A DNA stretch of 35,299 bases. Source: Chloroflexota bacterium. GTDB lineage: Bacteria > Chloroflexota > Limnocylindria > Limnocylindrales > CSP1-4. The DNA lies in the NCBI GenBank assembly GCA_003141955.1, contig PLOC01000046.1:1-35299 (forward strand), read 5' to 3'. The notes below the pieces were generated by a model that worked only from the letters and a program-made list of their open reading frames with translations, had not been told where the DNA came from and did not search any database. Position numbers and translations under genes: made by a program. Shown here piece after piece: positions 1 to 9,083 of the stretch (position 1 is its first letter; every line of letters starts with the position of its first letter).

Positions 1-87
1 CCATCGGTGGATCCGGGCTTAGTCTGCGCCGGCCGAAGCTGGCCCTGGCTGGTTCGCCTGGACGCGAATCCGCGCTCCAGGTCAGAT

Positions 88-116
88 TTGTCGGGAGGCC
101 CGATCGGGCGTAGGCT
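88..116 (+). promoter_or_regulatory. candidate promoter with palindrome in the spacer
   Basis: A -35-like TTGTCG (88-93) and a -10-like TAGGCT (111-116) are separated by exactly 17 bases. Inside the spacer lies a perfect 12-bp palindrome, GCCCGATCGGGC (98-109), a possible operator. It would transcribe the glycosyltransferase remnant (ATG 175) and the two glycan genes that follow. This rests on hexamer similarity only. The rest of 1-174 holds no gene I can support. Confidence 0.35.
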
Positions 117-174
117 GCCTGGACTGCCGACTGGCAGCGCCGCTCCGCGTGGTCGATCCTGTTACGGAACGGCC

Positions 175-333
175 ATGTGCGACATGAGCCTCGACAGGAG
201 GCGGATCAATCCCAGAACCGCGTTCGTCTCGAGGCATCTATCGCGCCGGCGTGGAATCGCCACCTTCACCCGCGACCTCGCCGGGGCGGCTCCCGCCGCC
301 GCGACCGGCCCGGCGGGAGCGCTCCGTGGTTGA
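175..333 (+). pseudogene. N-terminal remnant of a GT4-type glycosyltransferase
   Basis: This 52-codon open frame contains RTAFVSRHLSRRRGIATFTRDLAGA (written here as positions 10-34 of the frame). It resembles the first beta strand and glycine loop of GT4 glycosyltransferases that begin with an 'AFVSTYPPRRCGIATFT' pattern. The frame then runs into alanine-rich sequence and stops at 331-333. The roughly 350 residues of catalytic GT-B fold expected next are absent. The C-terminal domain usual for this glycosyltransferase type follows in another frame from 326. I infer an internal deletion with a frame change. The motif is recognised from family memory, and translation of the remnant is uncertain. 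Confidence 0.5.
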
Positions 334-1429
334 GCGGGCGCTCCATCCGGTCTGCCGGATCCACGTCGACGAGCTCGGAGACGAGATCGGCGTGTGGCAG
401 CACGCGGTCGGAGCACGGCCCAACCGGGCGTTCGGCTACTGCACCGATGACGTCGCGCGCGCGCTCGAGGTCGACCTCCTCCACTCGCGCGTCCTGGGCT
501 GGGGCGCGGTCGAGGCCAGCGCATGGCGGTCGGTGACGTTCCTGGCGGCTGCCTTCAACGCGCGTCAGGGCCGCTTCCGCAACTTCCGATCGGCCGGGGG
601 AGAGTGGCTCGAGGAGATCGGCTCGGAGGACTGCCACGCTCGGGCGCTGCTCTCGCTGGGGATGGCCATGGCGGACGCCCCCGATCCCAGGCTGGCCGGC
701 GACGCAGCCCGCCTCTTTCGTAATGCCCTGCCGGCAGCCCAGGGCCTGACCGGCCTGCGTCCCGTCGCCGCGGTTCTTCTCGCGTGCGACGCGGCTCTCC
801 GAGGAGGCGCGGACGGCGAAGCGCCCGCGGCGTTCCGCCCTCTCGCCGCCCGGCTCGCGGGTGCCTTCAAGGACCCTGCCTCCGACTGGCCGTGGCCCGA
901 ATCGATCGTGACCTACGAGAATGCCCTCCTGCCGCGAGCCCTGATCGCAGCCGGCGGCCGGCTCGGCGACGAAAGCATGCTGCAGACCGGCTGCGAGGTG
1001 CTCGACTGGCTGACGGCGGCTCAGACGACCGACTCGGGCACGCTCTCCCTGGTGGGCAACGAACGCTGGTGGCGGCGCGGCGAATCGCCCGCGCGGTTCG
1101 ACCAGCAGCCGATCGATGCCGCCTCGCTCCTGCTGGCGTCCGAGACGGCTCTCAGCGCGACTGGCACGCCACGGTATCGGAATGTGGCCGAAATGGCGTA
1201 CGGCTGGTTTCTCGGCGACAATGACATGAGCGTGTCGGTCGCCATTCCCGCGACCGGCAGCTGTCACGATGGGCTGACCCCCGGCGGCGTGAACCTGAAC
1301 CAGGGCGCCGAGTCGACTCTCATGTGGCTGACCGCGCTCGAGCACATGCGCCGGCTGAGGGCTGCCAGCCGGCCTTCGGAGGTTGCCGTCTCAGGCCCGA
1401 CTTCTTCTGTACCACAGGTGAGCACATGA
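326..1429 (+). CDS. C-terminal domain of a GH130-linked glycosyltransferase, now free-standing
   Basis: The product is 367 residues from GTG 326. That start has a GGGAG at 315-319 six bases upstream; an ATG at 251 in the same frame lacks this support and reads through the remnant's codons. Near the N-terminus it carries a pattern of the type 'DDxGIxQHAxxxxPxRxxGYCxDDxARAL' (here GVWQHAVGARPNRAFGYCTDDVARAL, residues about 20-45). This pattern is found in the all-helical C-terminal half of some GT4 enzymes encoded beside GH130 genes. No GT-B domain precedes it. Its stop overlaps the GH130 start by 4 nt (1426-1429), so the two are translationally coupled and probably act on the same mannose-type glycan. 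The biochemical function of the isolated domain is unknown to me. Confidence 0.7.
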   Translation: MVERALHPVCRIHVDELGDEIGVWQHAVGARPNRAFGYCTDDVARALEVDLLHSRVLGWGAVEASAWRSVTFLAAAFNARQGRFRNFRSAGGEWLEEIGSEDCHARALLSLGMAMADAPDPRLAGDAARLFRNALPAAQGLTGLRPVAAVLLACDAALRGGADGEAPAAFRPLAARLAGAFKDPASDWPWPESIVTYENALLPRALIAAGGRLGDESMLQTGCEVLDWLTAAQTTDSGTLSLVGNERWWRRGESPARFDQQPIDAASLLLASETALSATGTPRYRNVAEMAYGWFLGDNDMSVSVAIPATGSCHDGLTPGGVNLNQGAESTLMWLTALEHMRRLRAASRPSEVAVSGPTSSVPQVST

Positions 1430-2415
1430 CCGATCCGGGCGGCGAGCCGCTCTTCGTCCGCGTTCCGGCCAATCCCATCATCACTCCGGGCGAGCTGCCC
1501 TATCGCGCCAACGCGGTCTTCAACCCGGGCGCAGCCAGAGTCGACGGAGACACGGTCCTGCTCCTGCGGGTCGAGGACTTGCGGGGCATCTCATCGCTCT
1601 ACGTGGCGCGAAGCGAAGACGGCATAACGAGCTGGCGCTTCGACGAGAAGCCGCTGCTGGCGCCCGATCCGGCTCATCCCGAGGAAGTGTGGGGCTGCGA
1701 GGACCCGCGCCTGACGTGGCTGCCCGAGCGTGAGGAATGGGCCATCACGTACACCGGGTTCAGCAGCAGAGGCCCGCTCGTGTCGCTGGCGATGACCCGC
1801 GACTTCCACGAAGCCAGACGTCTGGGGCCGGTGATGCCGCCCGATGACAAGGACGCGGCGCTGCTGCCCATCCGCTTCGACGGCCGCTGGGCGATGATCC
1901 ACCGCCCGGCTCCGCTCCGCGGCGGAGCCCATATGTGGATCTCGTTCTCGCCCGACCTGCGCCATTGGGGCGACCACACGATGCTGATCGAGGCCCGCGA
2001 CGGGGCGTGGTGGGATGCCGGAAAGATCGGCCTGGGACCGCCGCCGACGCTCGTCTCGGACGGCTGGCTGGTCATGTACCACGGCGCCCACATGACCGCA
2101 TCGGGGCCGATCTACCGTGCCGGGCTAGCGTTGCTGGACCGCGACGACCCGACGGTCGTGCTGCGCCGCTCCGAAGAATGGGTACTGGGGCCGACGGCTT
2201 CGTACGAGCGCGTCGGCGACGTCAGCAAGGTCGTCTTCCCGAACGGGTGGATCGTCGACGAGGAGCGGGATACCTTGAGGGTCTACTACGGGGCCGCCGA
2301 TTCGGTCGTCGCTTTGGTAACGGCCCGTCTCTCCAGGGTGATGGAGCATGTGACCGCGATGCCGCAACCGCTGCACCGCCGCGCCTCGGACGTCGATCGG
2401 GTCGCCTGGCGCTGA
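1426..2415 (+). CDS. GH130 family glycoside phosphorylase / hydrolase
   Basis: The product is 329 residues. The start is ATG 1426, inside the ATGA overlap with the upstream gene. Family signatures of the five-bladed beta-propeller GH130 are visible: NPG near residue 33, GCEDPR at about 90-95, KDAALLP at about 142-148, GKIGLGPPP near 200, YHG, FPNG, and a terminal YYGAADS. GH130 enzymes use phosphate to split beta-mannosides (for example mannosyl-glucose or mannobiose), yielding mannose 1-phosphate; a few are hydrolases. The substrate cannot be assigned from sequence alone. There is no signal peptide, so it is cytoplasmic. The coupling to the glycosyltransferase C-terminal domain is the usual genomic context of such loci. 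Confidence 0.87.
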   Translation: MTDPGGEPLFVRVPANPIITPGELPYRANAVFNPGAARVDGDTVLLLRVEDLRGISSLYVARSEDGITSWRFDEKPLLAPDPAHPEEVWGCEDPRLTWLPEREEWAITYTGFSSRGPLVSLAMTRDFHEARRLGPVMPPDDKDAALLPIRFDGRWAMIHRPAPLRGGAHMWISFSPDLRHWGDHTMLIEARDGAWWDAGKIGLGPPPTLVSDGWLVMYHGAHMTASGPIYRAGLALLDRDDPTVVLRRSEEWVLGPTASYERVGDVSKVVFPNGWIVDEERDTLRVYYGAADSVVALVTARLSRVMEHVTAMPQPLHRRASDVDRVAWR

Positions 2416-2523
2416 CTCCGTGTGCCCCGGAGCCTGCGAGGCCCCTGGGCAGCCCGCCGGCCAGATGGGGGTTTTCCGACCTCTGGCGCGCGCCTCTCCC
2501 GGGCGGTAGCATTCGGCCTGCGC

Positions 2524-2547
2524 AACCGACCGACCGGTCGGTCGGTT
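2524..2547. promoter_or_regulatory. 24-bp perfect palindrome, probable TetR operator
   Basis: The sequence is a perfect inverted repeat with half-site AACCGACCGACC. Its core, ACCGACCGGTCGGT, resembles operators of many TetR-family repressors. It lies 36 bp before the tetR ATG and 11 bp after a weak -10-like TAGCAT (2507-2512), so a bound repressor would cover the transcription start. This suggests autoregulation of tetR and, because of the overlap, of the whole men operon. The palindrome is seen directly; its role as an operator is inference. Confidence 0.7.
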
Positions 2548-2582
2548 TGGCTACCTGGCCTTCACCACGCAGGAGACAGCCG

Positions 2583-3248
2583 ATGCGGCGCCAGCGCTCG
2601 CAACCCGCGGACCACGGCCGCGCCAGCCGCGAGACGATCCTCGACGGGGCCTTCGAGGCGTTCACGAAGGGCGGCTACCGGGACACCGCCGTCGACGACA
2701 TTGCGGCCGCGGCGGAGATCTCCAAGGGCGGGATCTACTTCCACTTCCCGACGAAGGAGGCGATCTTTCGCGAGCTGATGCGGACAACCGCCGACAAGCT
2801 GGTCGGGAAGGTCGAGACCGCCGTGGCGGCCGAGTCGGATCCGATCCGAAAGGCCGAGGTCGCGCTGGCGACTGTGCTCGAGGTGTTCGCCGGCCATCGC
2901 ACGATGGCTCGCCTCTTCTTCGAGGCCGGCGCCGGCGGACGGGGCTTCCAGGCCGAGACGAACGCCCTGCACGACCGATTCGCCCGGCTGATCCAGTCGT
3001 ACCTGGACGACGCCATCGCCCAGGGCACGATTCCTCCGATCGACACGCGCGTCACCAGCGTCGTCTGGTTCGGGGCGCTGGACGAGGTCGTGGCGCGGTG
3101 GCTGCTGGCGGAGCGGCCGGGGCGACTCGAGGATGCGTACCCGACGCTGCGGGCGCTCTTGCTTCGCAGCGTCGGCGTGGCGGAAGCGACGATCGCCGCC
3201 GGTCCCGACGCGGCGCTCCTCGCCACGTTCCCGGAGCAGCCGAAGTGA
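2583..3248 (+). CDS. TetR/AcrR family transcriptional regulator heading the men operon
   Basis: The product is 221 residues from ATG 2583, with AGGAGA at 2571-2576 six bases upstream. The N-terminal TetR helix-turn-helix spans about residues 17-65: ILDGAFEAF, then DDIAAAAEISKGGIYFHF and TKEAIF, the canonical 'G.iY.hF..Ke.l' end. The C-terminal helical part (70-221) would bind a ligand that cannot be predicted. The TGA stop overlaps the GTG start of menF (GTGA, 3245-3248), so regulator and menaquinone genes are co-translated. With the palindrome 36 bp upstream, this is most likely an autoregulator controlling quinone synthesis. The ligand could be a quinone, CoA ester or redox-cycling compound; that part is speculation. 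Confidence 0.9.
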   Translation: MRRQRSQPADHGRASRETILDGAFEAFTKGGYRDTAVDDIAAAAEISKGGIYFHFPTKEAIFRELMRTTADKLVGKVETAVAAESDPIRKAEVALATVLEVFAGHRTMARLFFEAGAGGRGFQAETNALHDRFARLIQSYLDDAIAQGTIPPIDTRVTSVVWFGALDEVVARWLLAERPGRLEDAYPTLRALLLRSVGVAEATIAAGPDAALLATFPEQPK

Positions 3249-4618
3249 CGGTGCTGAATCGGCTGGCCGCCACCAGCGTCCCGATCAAATCAGTCGACGC
3301 CGTCGCCCTCTATTCGGCGGCGGTCGAGGCCGACCTGGAGGCCGTCCTGTGGCTGCGGCCGAGCGAGCAGTTCGCGCTCGTGGGTATCGGCCGGGCGTGG
3401 TCGATCGAGCCGGCCGGACCGGAGCGATTCCTCGAAGCCGACGCGGCCTGGCGAGCGCTGGTCGACGGCGCCCGGATCTCGCGGCCGGACGAGGTCCGGG
3501 GGCTGGGGCCGGTGCTGCTCGGCGGGATGGGATTCACGGGCCGCGCCCCCGAGTCGAATGGCGCCTGGGCGCCGTTCGAGGCGAGCTCGATGGTCGTTCC
3601 GTCGCTGGCGGTCCTCCTATCCGATGGCGGGTCGTGGTTGACCACCTCGACCGTCGACGATGACTCGGCGGCCAACGCAAAGGCAGCCGGGCTGGAACGA
3701 ACGTGGACGCAGATCGCCGCTCGCGCAGGGGAGCTTGCGCCGCCCGCCGGCGAGCTCGACCCGCCGCCGTCCGACGCCCCTCTCGCGATCGACGGTGAGT
3801 GGCCGACCGTCCAGCAGTGGCGTCACATCGTCGGCCTGGCCACAGGCGCCGTCGGTCGCGGCCGGCTCGACAAGGTCGTCTTCGCCCGCCGCGTCGATCT
3901 GTCCTCGCCAGCCGCGCTGGATGTGCCGAATGCCCTTCGCCGCCTCGCCGCCAGCGCACCCGAGAGCACCGTCTTCGCCTTCCGGCGCGGAACCGCACAG
4001 TTCATCGGAGCCACTCCGGAGCGGCTCGTCCGCGCCGAGGGCCGGAATTATCGCACCGCCGCGGTCGCCGGCTCGATCCGGCGCGGCGCCGATCCCGCGG
4101 AGGACGCCGCCCTGGCCGCCGAGCTGCTGGCGTCGGAGAAGGAGCGCGAGGAGCACGCTGTCGTCGTCCGGGCGATCCGCCGCGGGCTCACGCCTATCTC
4201 CGAGCAGATCGAGATCGCCCCCGAGCCGGGCGTGCTCGTCCTTCGCCACGTCCAGCACCTCGTGACGGAGGTCGCGGGGACGCTGCGGGTCCAGGAAGGA
4301 TTGCTGGCCCTGGCCGGCCGGCTGCATCCCACTCCGGCCGTCGGCGGCGAGCCGCGTGACCTGGCCCTGGCGATTATCGACGAGCACGAAGGCTTCGATC
4401 GGGGCTGGTACGCCGGCCCGGTCGGATGGCTGAGCGCCGACGGCCACGGCGAGCTGATGGTCGCCCTCCGCTGCGGCCTGGTTCAGGATCGATGCGTGAC
4501 GCTCTACGCCGGGTGTGGCATCGTCGCCGACTCGGACCCGGACCGCGAGTGGGAGGAATCGAGGATCAAGATGCGAGCGGTCGCGGCGGCCCTGGGCCGG
4601 GCTGGAGACGAGCCATGA
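3245..4618 (+). CDS. menF: isochorismate synthase MenF
   Basis: The product is 457 residues from GTG 3245, which overlaps the tetR stop. It converts chorismate to isochorismate, the first step of classical menaquinone synthesis. The C-terminal chorismate-binding domain (about 190-450) shows the general-base lysine in LDKVVFARR (K210), the GSIRRG loop, ASEKEREEHAVVV, HLVTEV, LHPTPAVGG, and the GCGIVADSDPDREWEES finger. These match menaquinone or siderophore isochorismate synthases rather than anthranilate synthase. Context (menD next, ATGA overlap) decides for MenF. The N-terminal 180 residues are the variable part of the family. Cytoplasmic, Mg-dependent by family. Confidence 0.95.
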   Translation: MTVLNRLAATSVPIKSVDAVALYSAAVEADLEAVLWLRPSEQFALVGIGRAWSIEPAGPERFLEADAAWRALVDGARISRPDEVRGLGPVLLGGMGFTGRAPESNGAWAPFEASSMVVPSLAVLLSDGGSWLTTSTVDDDSAANAKAAGLERTWTQIAARAGELAPPAGELDPPPSDAPLAIDGEWPTVQQWRHIVGLATGAVGRGRLDKVVFARRVDLSSPAALDVPNALRRLAASAPESTVFAFRRGTAQFIGATPERLVRAEGRNYRTAAVAGSIRRGADPAEDAALAAELLASEKEREEHAVVVRAIRRGLTPISEQIEIAPEPGVLVLRHVQHLVTEVAGTLRVQEGLLALAGRLHPTPAVGGEPRDLALAIIDEHEGFDRGWYAGPVGWLSADGHGELMVALRCGLVQDRCVTLYAGCGIVADSDPDREWEESRIKMRAVAAALGRAGDEP

Positions 4619-6441
4619 GCGCGGGAGGCGGCCGGCCCAGCCAGCTGCGCGCGTTCGTCGAGGAACTGGCCCGGGCAGGGGTTCGCGACGCGATCGTCTG
4701 CCCCGGTTCCCGTTCGACCCCGCTGGCGCTCGCGCTTCGCGCCCACGACGGCATCCGAGTCCGGGTCCTGATCGACGAGCGGTCGGCCGGGTTCTTCGCT
4801 CTCGGGATTGCCCGAACGACGCGGCGAGTGGTCGCCCTGCTCGGGACCTCCGGCACGGCCGCGGTCAACTTCGCCCCGGCCGTCGTGGAGGCGTCGCTGG
4901 CGCGGGTGCCGCTCGTGGTCCTGACCGCCGATCGGCCGGCCGAGCTGCAGGATCGCGGCGCGCCGCAGACGATCGACCAGGACCATCTCTACGGCCGGCA
5001 CGCGAAGTGGTTCGCCGAGCTCGCCCTGATGGACGAGGCCCAGGACACGATGGCCCATGTCCGGTCGGTGGCCGGGCGGGCGGTCGCCACGGCGGTGGAA
5101 GGGCCGGCCGGGCCGGTCCACCTCAACCTGCCCCTGCGCGAGCCGCTCATCCCGGCCGGGGATCTCGGCGCGATCGACGAGCACGAGCCCGCCGGCGTCG
5201 AGGCGCCGTTCGCGGCCGCCGTGACCGGACGACGAACGCTGGACCGCGACCAGGTCGCCACGATCGCCCGGCGGCTGGTCGGCACGGATCGCGGGCTCAT
5301 CGTCGCCGGCCCGCTCGACGACCCGGCCGCCAACGAGCCGATCGCACGCCTCGCCGCCGCGACCGGCTATCCGATCCTGGCCGACCCGCTCTCGGGTCTG
5401 CGATGCGGCCCGCACGATCGGTCGCTCGTCCTCGCACGCGCCGATCACATCGTGCGGCCGGGTCCGTGGATCGACGCCCACCGGCCGGAGATCGTCATTC
5501 GCTTCGGGGCGATGCCGACTTCCAAGCCGGTCACGGAGCTGATGCGCGGCGGCCGCCCGGAGCTGTTCGTCGTCGACGGAGACGGCGGCTGGCGCGAGGC
5601 GGCGCTGGTTCCGGCTACGTTCGTTCACGCCGATGCAGCGTCGGCGGCTGGGGCGCTGGCCGACGCGGCCGAGGGCGTGCGGGCGGCGGGCAAGGAGCCG
5701 AGCGCGGGCGCCGAACCGTGCGGTCGCTGGACGCAGGCCTGGCTCGACGCCGAGCGGGCGGCCGGCCGGGCACTCGACTCGTGGCTCGCCGGATTGGATG
5801 AGCCGTTCGAGGGCGCACCCTTCAGGGCGCTGGGCGACTTCCTTCCGGCGGGAGCGCTGCTGTGGGCGGGCAATTCGATGCCGGTGCGCGACATGGACGA
5901 CTGGCTGCCAGCCGGCGAGCGGGCCATTCGCGTGTTCGCCAACCGCGGGGCCAACGGCATTGACGGCGTGATCTCGACGGCGCTCGGGTCGGCTGCCGTG
6001 GCCGAGGGTCCGGTCGTGCTGGTGGTCGGCGACGTGTCGCTCCTGCACGATCTCGGCGCGCTGGTCACGGCCCGCCTGCACGAGGCGGATCTCCTGGTCG
6101 TGCTGGTGAACAACGACGGCGGCGGGATCTTCTCGCTGCTGGCACAGGCGCGGACGGAGGCACCCGGCGCCGGCCTCCCGGCGCACTATGAGGAGTTGTT
6201 CGGGACGCCGCACGGAATTGCGCTCGGGCCGATCGTCGAAGCGTTTGGGTTCAGCCACCGCGTCGCGGAGGGCGGCGGCTACGCGGACCTGCGGGCCGCC
6301 ATCGAGGCCGAGATGGGCCGGCCGGGCCTGCGCGTGGTCGAGCTGCGGACGGATCGGGAGCGCAACGCCGAACTGCACCGGGCCGCCGCCGGCGCCGTGG
6401 CAGCGGCCCTCGCGGCGCTTGTCGGGGAGGGGACAGGGTGA
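4615..6441 (+). CDS. menD: SEPHCHC synthase MenD (thiamine diphosphate enzyme)
   Basis: The product is 608 residues from ATG 4615, overlapping the menF stop. MenD joins isochorismate and 2-oxoglutarate to make 2-succinyl-5-enolpyruvyl-6-hydroxy-3-cyclohexene-1-carboxylate. Visible signatures are [15 protein letters not shown] (residues about 26-40), the ThDP-activating glutamate in [11 protein letters not shown] (E55, the same number as in the E. coli enzyme), [38 protein letters not shown], and the C-terminal ThDP/Mg site [12 protein letters not shown] followed by [14 protein letters not shown]. The length is slightly above the usual 550-580. Its stop overlaps menH (GTGA, 6438-6441). Confidence 0.97.
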   Translation: MSAGGGRPSQLRAFVEELARAGVRDAIVCPGSRSTPLALALRAHDGIRVRVLIDERSAGFFALGIARTTRRVVALLGTSGTAAVNFAPAVVEASLARVPLVVLTADRPAELQDRGAPQTIDQDHLYGRHAKWFAELALMDEAQDTMAHVRSVAGRAVATAVEGPAGPVHLNLPLREPLIPAGDLGAIDEHEPAGVEAPFAAAVTGRRTLDRDQVATIARRLVGTDRGLIVAGPLDDPAANEPIARLAAATGYPILADPLSGLRCGPHDRSLVLARADHIVRPGPWIDAHRPEIVIRFGAMPTSKPVTELMRGGRPELFVVDGDGGWREAALVPATFVHADAASAAGALADAAEGVRAAGKEPSAGAEPCGRWTQAWLDAERAAGRALDSWLAGLDEPFEGAPFRALGDFLPAGALLWAGNSMPVRDMDDWLPAGERAIRVFANRGANGIDGVISTALGSAAVAEGPVVLVVGDVSLLHDLGALVTARLHEADLLVVLVNNDGGGIFSLLAQARTEAPGAGLPAHYEELFGTPHGIALGPIVEAFGFSHRVAEGGGYADLRAAIEAEMGRPGLRVVELRTDRERNAELHRAAAGAVAAALAALVGEGTG

Positions 6442-7283
6442 CCCGCCTCCGCGTCGACGGCGCGAGCTACGAAGTGGGAACGGGCGGGGACGGCCCGGCG
6501 CTCCTGCTGATTCACGGTTTCACCGGCCGCGGCGCCGATTGGGCGCCGTTCCTGCCGGCCCTGCGCCGCGTGGCGGCGACCATCTCGGTGGATCTTCTCG
6601 GCCACGGCAACTCGGATTCGCCAACCGACCCGGCCCGTCACGCCGTCGAGCGCCAGGCCGCGGACATGGCCTCGATTCTCCGCCAGCTGGGCATGGCGCC
6701 GGCCGACGTGCTCGGCTACTCGCTCGGCGCTCGGGTCGCGCTCCGCATGGCCGTGGCCGAGCCGGACGTCGTCGCCCGGCTGGTCCTCGAGAGCCCCTCC
6801 GCCGGGATCGCCGATACCGCCGCCCGGGCCGGGCGCCGCGCCGCCGACGAGCAGCTTGCGGAGATCCCCGACCGCGAGGGGATCGAGGCCTTCGTGGACC
6901 GCTGGGAGAATCTGCCGCTCTTTGCCCCCGAACGGGCGCTGCCCGCCAGACACCGTGCCCGCCTCCACGCCGCGCGGCTGCGGAACCGCCCGGAAGGGCT
7001 GGCCGCGTCGCTTCGCGGCGCCGGGCAGGGCGCGATGGAGCCGCTCCGCGATTGCCTGCCCTCCGTCACCGCGCCGACGCTGGTCGTGGCCGGGGCGCTG
7101 GACGAAGCCGGCGCGGATCGGGCTCGGACGATCGCCGCCGGGATCCCCGGCGCGCGCCTGGCCATCATGGAAGGCGTCGGCCACGCCCCGCATCGAGAGG
7201 CTCCAGACCGCTTCGCCTTGTTACTTCTCGGATTCATCGCTCGCCCGACCCCACTCGACGCCAGCGAAAGGGAACCGACATGA
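6438..7283 (+). CDS. menH: SHCHC synthase MenH (alpha/beta hydrolase)
   Basis: The product is 281 residues from GTG 6438, overlapping the menD stop. MenH removes pyruvate from SEPHCHC to form SHCHC. The alpha/beta hydrolase fold is clear: oxyanion region [17 protein letters not shown], nucleophile elbow GYSLGAR (S95), the MenH-like ESPSAGI after the elbow, the acid region in [10 protein letters not shown], and the catalytic histidine in GVGHAPHRE (H249). Its position between menD and menB supports MenH over a generic hydrolase. A second alpha/beta hydrolase is fused to menE at the end of the operon, so which one does which step deserves testing. The stop overlaps menB (ATGA, 7280-7283). Confidence 0.9.
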   Translation: MTRLRVDGASYEVGTGGDGPALLLIHGFTGRGADWAPFLPALRRVAATISVDLLGHGNSDSPTDPARHAVERQAADMASILRQLGMAPADVLGYSLGARVALRMAVAEPDVVARLVLESPSAGIADTAARAGRRAADEQLAEIPDREGIEAFVDRWENLPLFAPERALPARHRARLHAARLRNRPEGLAASLRGAGQGAMEPLRDCLPSVTAPTLVVAGALDEAGADRARTIAAGIPGARLAIMEGVGHAPHREAPDRFALLLLGFIARPTPLDASEREPT

Positions 7284-8113
7284 CGAACGGCACGAAGATC
7301 GCGTGGACGCCGGTCGTGGAGTACCGCGACATCCGCTACGAGCATTCGGGCACCGGGATCGCCCTGGTCACGATCAACCGGCCGGAGGTCCGCAACGCCT
7401 TCCGCCCCGAGACCGTGGCCGAGCTGATCGACGCCTTCCGCCGCATTCGGGACGACGGATCGATCGGCTGCGTCCTGCTGACCGGCGCCGGGGACAAGGC
7501 CTTCTGCTCCGGCGGGGACCTGCGGGTCAAGGGCCGGGGCGGGTACGTGGGCGAGGATGGGCTGGCCCGCCTGAACGTCCTCGACCTGCAGCGCCAGATC
7601 CGCTCGCTGCCCGTGCCGGTCATCGCCCTGGTGAACGGCTTCGCGATCGGCGGCGGGCACGTGCTCCACATCGTCTGCGACCTCTCGATCGCGTCGGATA
7701 GCGCCATCTTCGGCCAGGTCGGCCCCCAGGTCGGCAGTTTCGACGCCGGCTTCGGCATCGGGCTCCTGGCCCGGCTCGTCGGCGACAAGAAGGCCAAGGA
7801 GATCTGGTTCCTGTGCCGCCGCTACGATGCCAAACAGGCGCTCGAGATGGGCCTCGTCAACGCCGTGGTTCCTCAGGATCGGCTGCTCGACGAGGGCGTC
7901 GCGTGGGCGGACGAGATCCTGGCGATGAGCCCGACAGCGATCCGCTTCCTCAAGTCGGCTTTCCTGGTCGCCACCGACGGCCTGGCGGGTCTGCAGGAAT
8001 TCGCCGGCAACGCGACCGGCCTGTACTACACGACCGACGAGGCGCACGAGGGCTCGAAGGCATTCCTCGAGAAGCGCAAGCCCGACTTCCAACGCTTCCC
8101 GCGGCGACCCTGA
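7280..8113 (+). CDS. menB: 1,4-dihydroxy-2-naphthoyl-CoA synthase MenB
   Basis: The product is 277 residues from ATG 7280, overlapping the menH stop. MenB closes the second ring, turning o-succinylbenzoyl-CoA into DHNA-CoA. This crotonase-fold protein has [14 protein letters not shown], the oxyanion loop [22 protein letters not shown], and the MenB-specific [12 protein letters not shown] with the active-site S-F-D. It ends with the family's C-terminal [22 protein letters not shown] tail (split here: [10 protein letters not shown] then [11 protein letters not shown]). The length is typical. Coding frames upstream of 7280 belong to menD and menH, so the ATG in the overlap is the start. Confidence 0.97.
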   Translation: MTNGTKIAWTPVVEYRDIRYEHSGTGIALVTINRPEVRNAFRPETVAELIDAFRRIRDDGSIGCVLLTGAGDKAFCSGGDLRVKGRGGYVGEDGLARLNVLDLQRQIRSLPVPVIALVNGFAIGGGHVLHIVCDLSIASDSAIFGQVGPQVGSFDAGFGIGLLARLVGDKKAKEIWFLCRRYDAKQALEMGLVNAVVPQDRLLDEGVAWADEILAMSPTAIRFLKSAFLVATDGLAGLQEFAGNATGLYYTTDEAHEGSKAFLEKRKPDFQRFPRRP

Positions 8114-8123
8114 GGCCGTGGTG

Positions 8124-9083
8124 ATGAATGCCGAAGCCTCCGGCCCGGCGCCGCAGTCGGCCCCCGCGATCGACCGCGCGCCTTCGAGCGCCCGAGTCTG
8201 GCTGCTGGCCATTCGACCGGCGACGCTGCCGGCGGCGGTCGGGCCGGTGCTGGTCGGGCTGGGCGCCGCAATCGGCTCGGGCGCCGCGTTTCGACCCGGC
8301 GCCGCGCTGGCCTGCCTGGCGGTGGGGCTCCTGCTCCAGATCGCGGCCAACCTGGCCAACGACCTGGCCGACTTCCGGCGCGGCGCCGACACGCCGGATC
8401 GGATGGGACCGACCCGCGTCGCCGCGGCCGGCCTGCTGACCGAGCGCCGGCTCGAGGTCGGGATCGGCGCCGTCATCGCAGTGTCCGCTGTCTTCGGTGT
8501 CTACCTGGCGGTCGTCGGCGGGATCGGCATGCTGGTCCTGGGTGCGCTCGCGGTCGTCTCCGCCCTGGCCTACACCGGTGGACCGTGGCCGTACGGCTAC
8601 CGCGGCCTGGGCGAGGTCTTCGTGTTCGCCTTCTTCGGCCTGATGGCGGTCGGCGTTACCGCGTACCTGCAGGCCGGCCGGGTCGAAGCGGTGTACCTGC
8701 TCGCGGCCGTCCCGATGGGGGCGCTCATCACCGGGGTCCTGATCGTCAACAACCTGCGCGACATCCCGACCGATCGGGCGGCGGGCAAGCGGACGCTGGC
8801 GGTCACTTTCGGCGAGGGATTCGCGAAGGCCGAGTACTGCGCGACGCTGCTCGTTGGGGCGGCGATCCCGGTGGCGCTGCTCGTCGCGCGCCTGGCCGGG
8901 CCGGCGGTTCTGCTGCCGCTGCTGTCCGTTGTCCTGGTTCCGCCGCTGGTGCGCGAGGTCCGCGCTGTAGGGCCGGCGTCCGATCGACGGCGGCTCAACC
9001 TCGTTCTGAAGGGAACGGCCCGGCTGTCGCTGGTCTACGGGGTCCTGTTTGCGGTCGGGCTGGCCGTCAGGATCGGAACGTGA
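8124..9083 (+). CDS. menA: 1,4-dihydroxy-2-naphthoate polyprenyltransferase MenA
   Basis: The product is 319 residues. I chose ATG 8124 because TGAGG at 8111-8115 lies eight bases upstream; GTGs at 8118 and 8121 are too close to it. MenA attaches the polyprenyl chain to DHNA, giving demethylmenaquinone, in the membrane. The UbiA-type prenyl-diphosphate motifs are present: NDLADFRRGAD with N79/D80/D83, and NNLRDIPTDRAAGKRTLA with D213 and D217. About eight or nine hydrophobic spans are seen. This is the only men junction without overlap (10 nt after menB). Its own stop overlaps menC (GTGA, 9080-9083). Confidence 0.95.
   Translation: MNAEASGPAPQSAPAIDRAPSSARVWLLAIRPATLPAAVGPVLVGLGAAIGSGAAFRPGAALACLAVGLLLQIAANLANDLADFRRGADTPDRMGPTRVAAAGLLTERRLEVGIGAVIAVSAVFGVYLAVVGGIGMLVLGALAVVSALAYTGGPWPYGYRGLGEVFVFAFFGLMAVGVTAYLQAGRVEAVYLLAAVPMGALITGVLIVNNLRDIPTDRAAGKRTLAVTFGEGFAKAEYCATLLVGAAIPVALLVARLAGPAVLLPLLSVVLVPPLVREVRAVGPASDRRRLNLVLKGTARLSLVYGVLFAVGLAVRIGT

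Noticed and set aside
98-109. Palindrome considered as a recombination or attachment site
   Set aside because: No integrase, tRNA or direct-repeat partner is present; a promoter-operator reading fits better.
4504-6378. 624-residue open frame on the minus strand opposite menD
   Set aside because: It is a shadow of menD caused by high GC content. Its translation is Arg/Gly/Asp-rich with no domain, and the plus strand has an unambiguous enzyme. Many similar long antisense frames (for example 266-1345, 9035-10768, 6716-8476) are rejected for the same reason.
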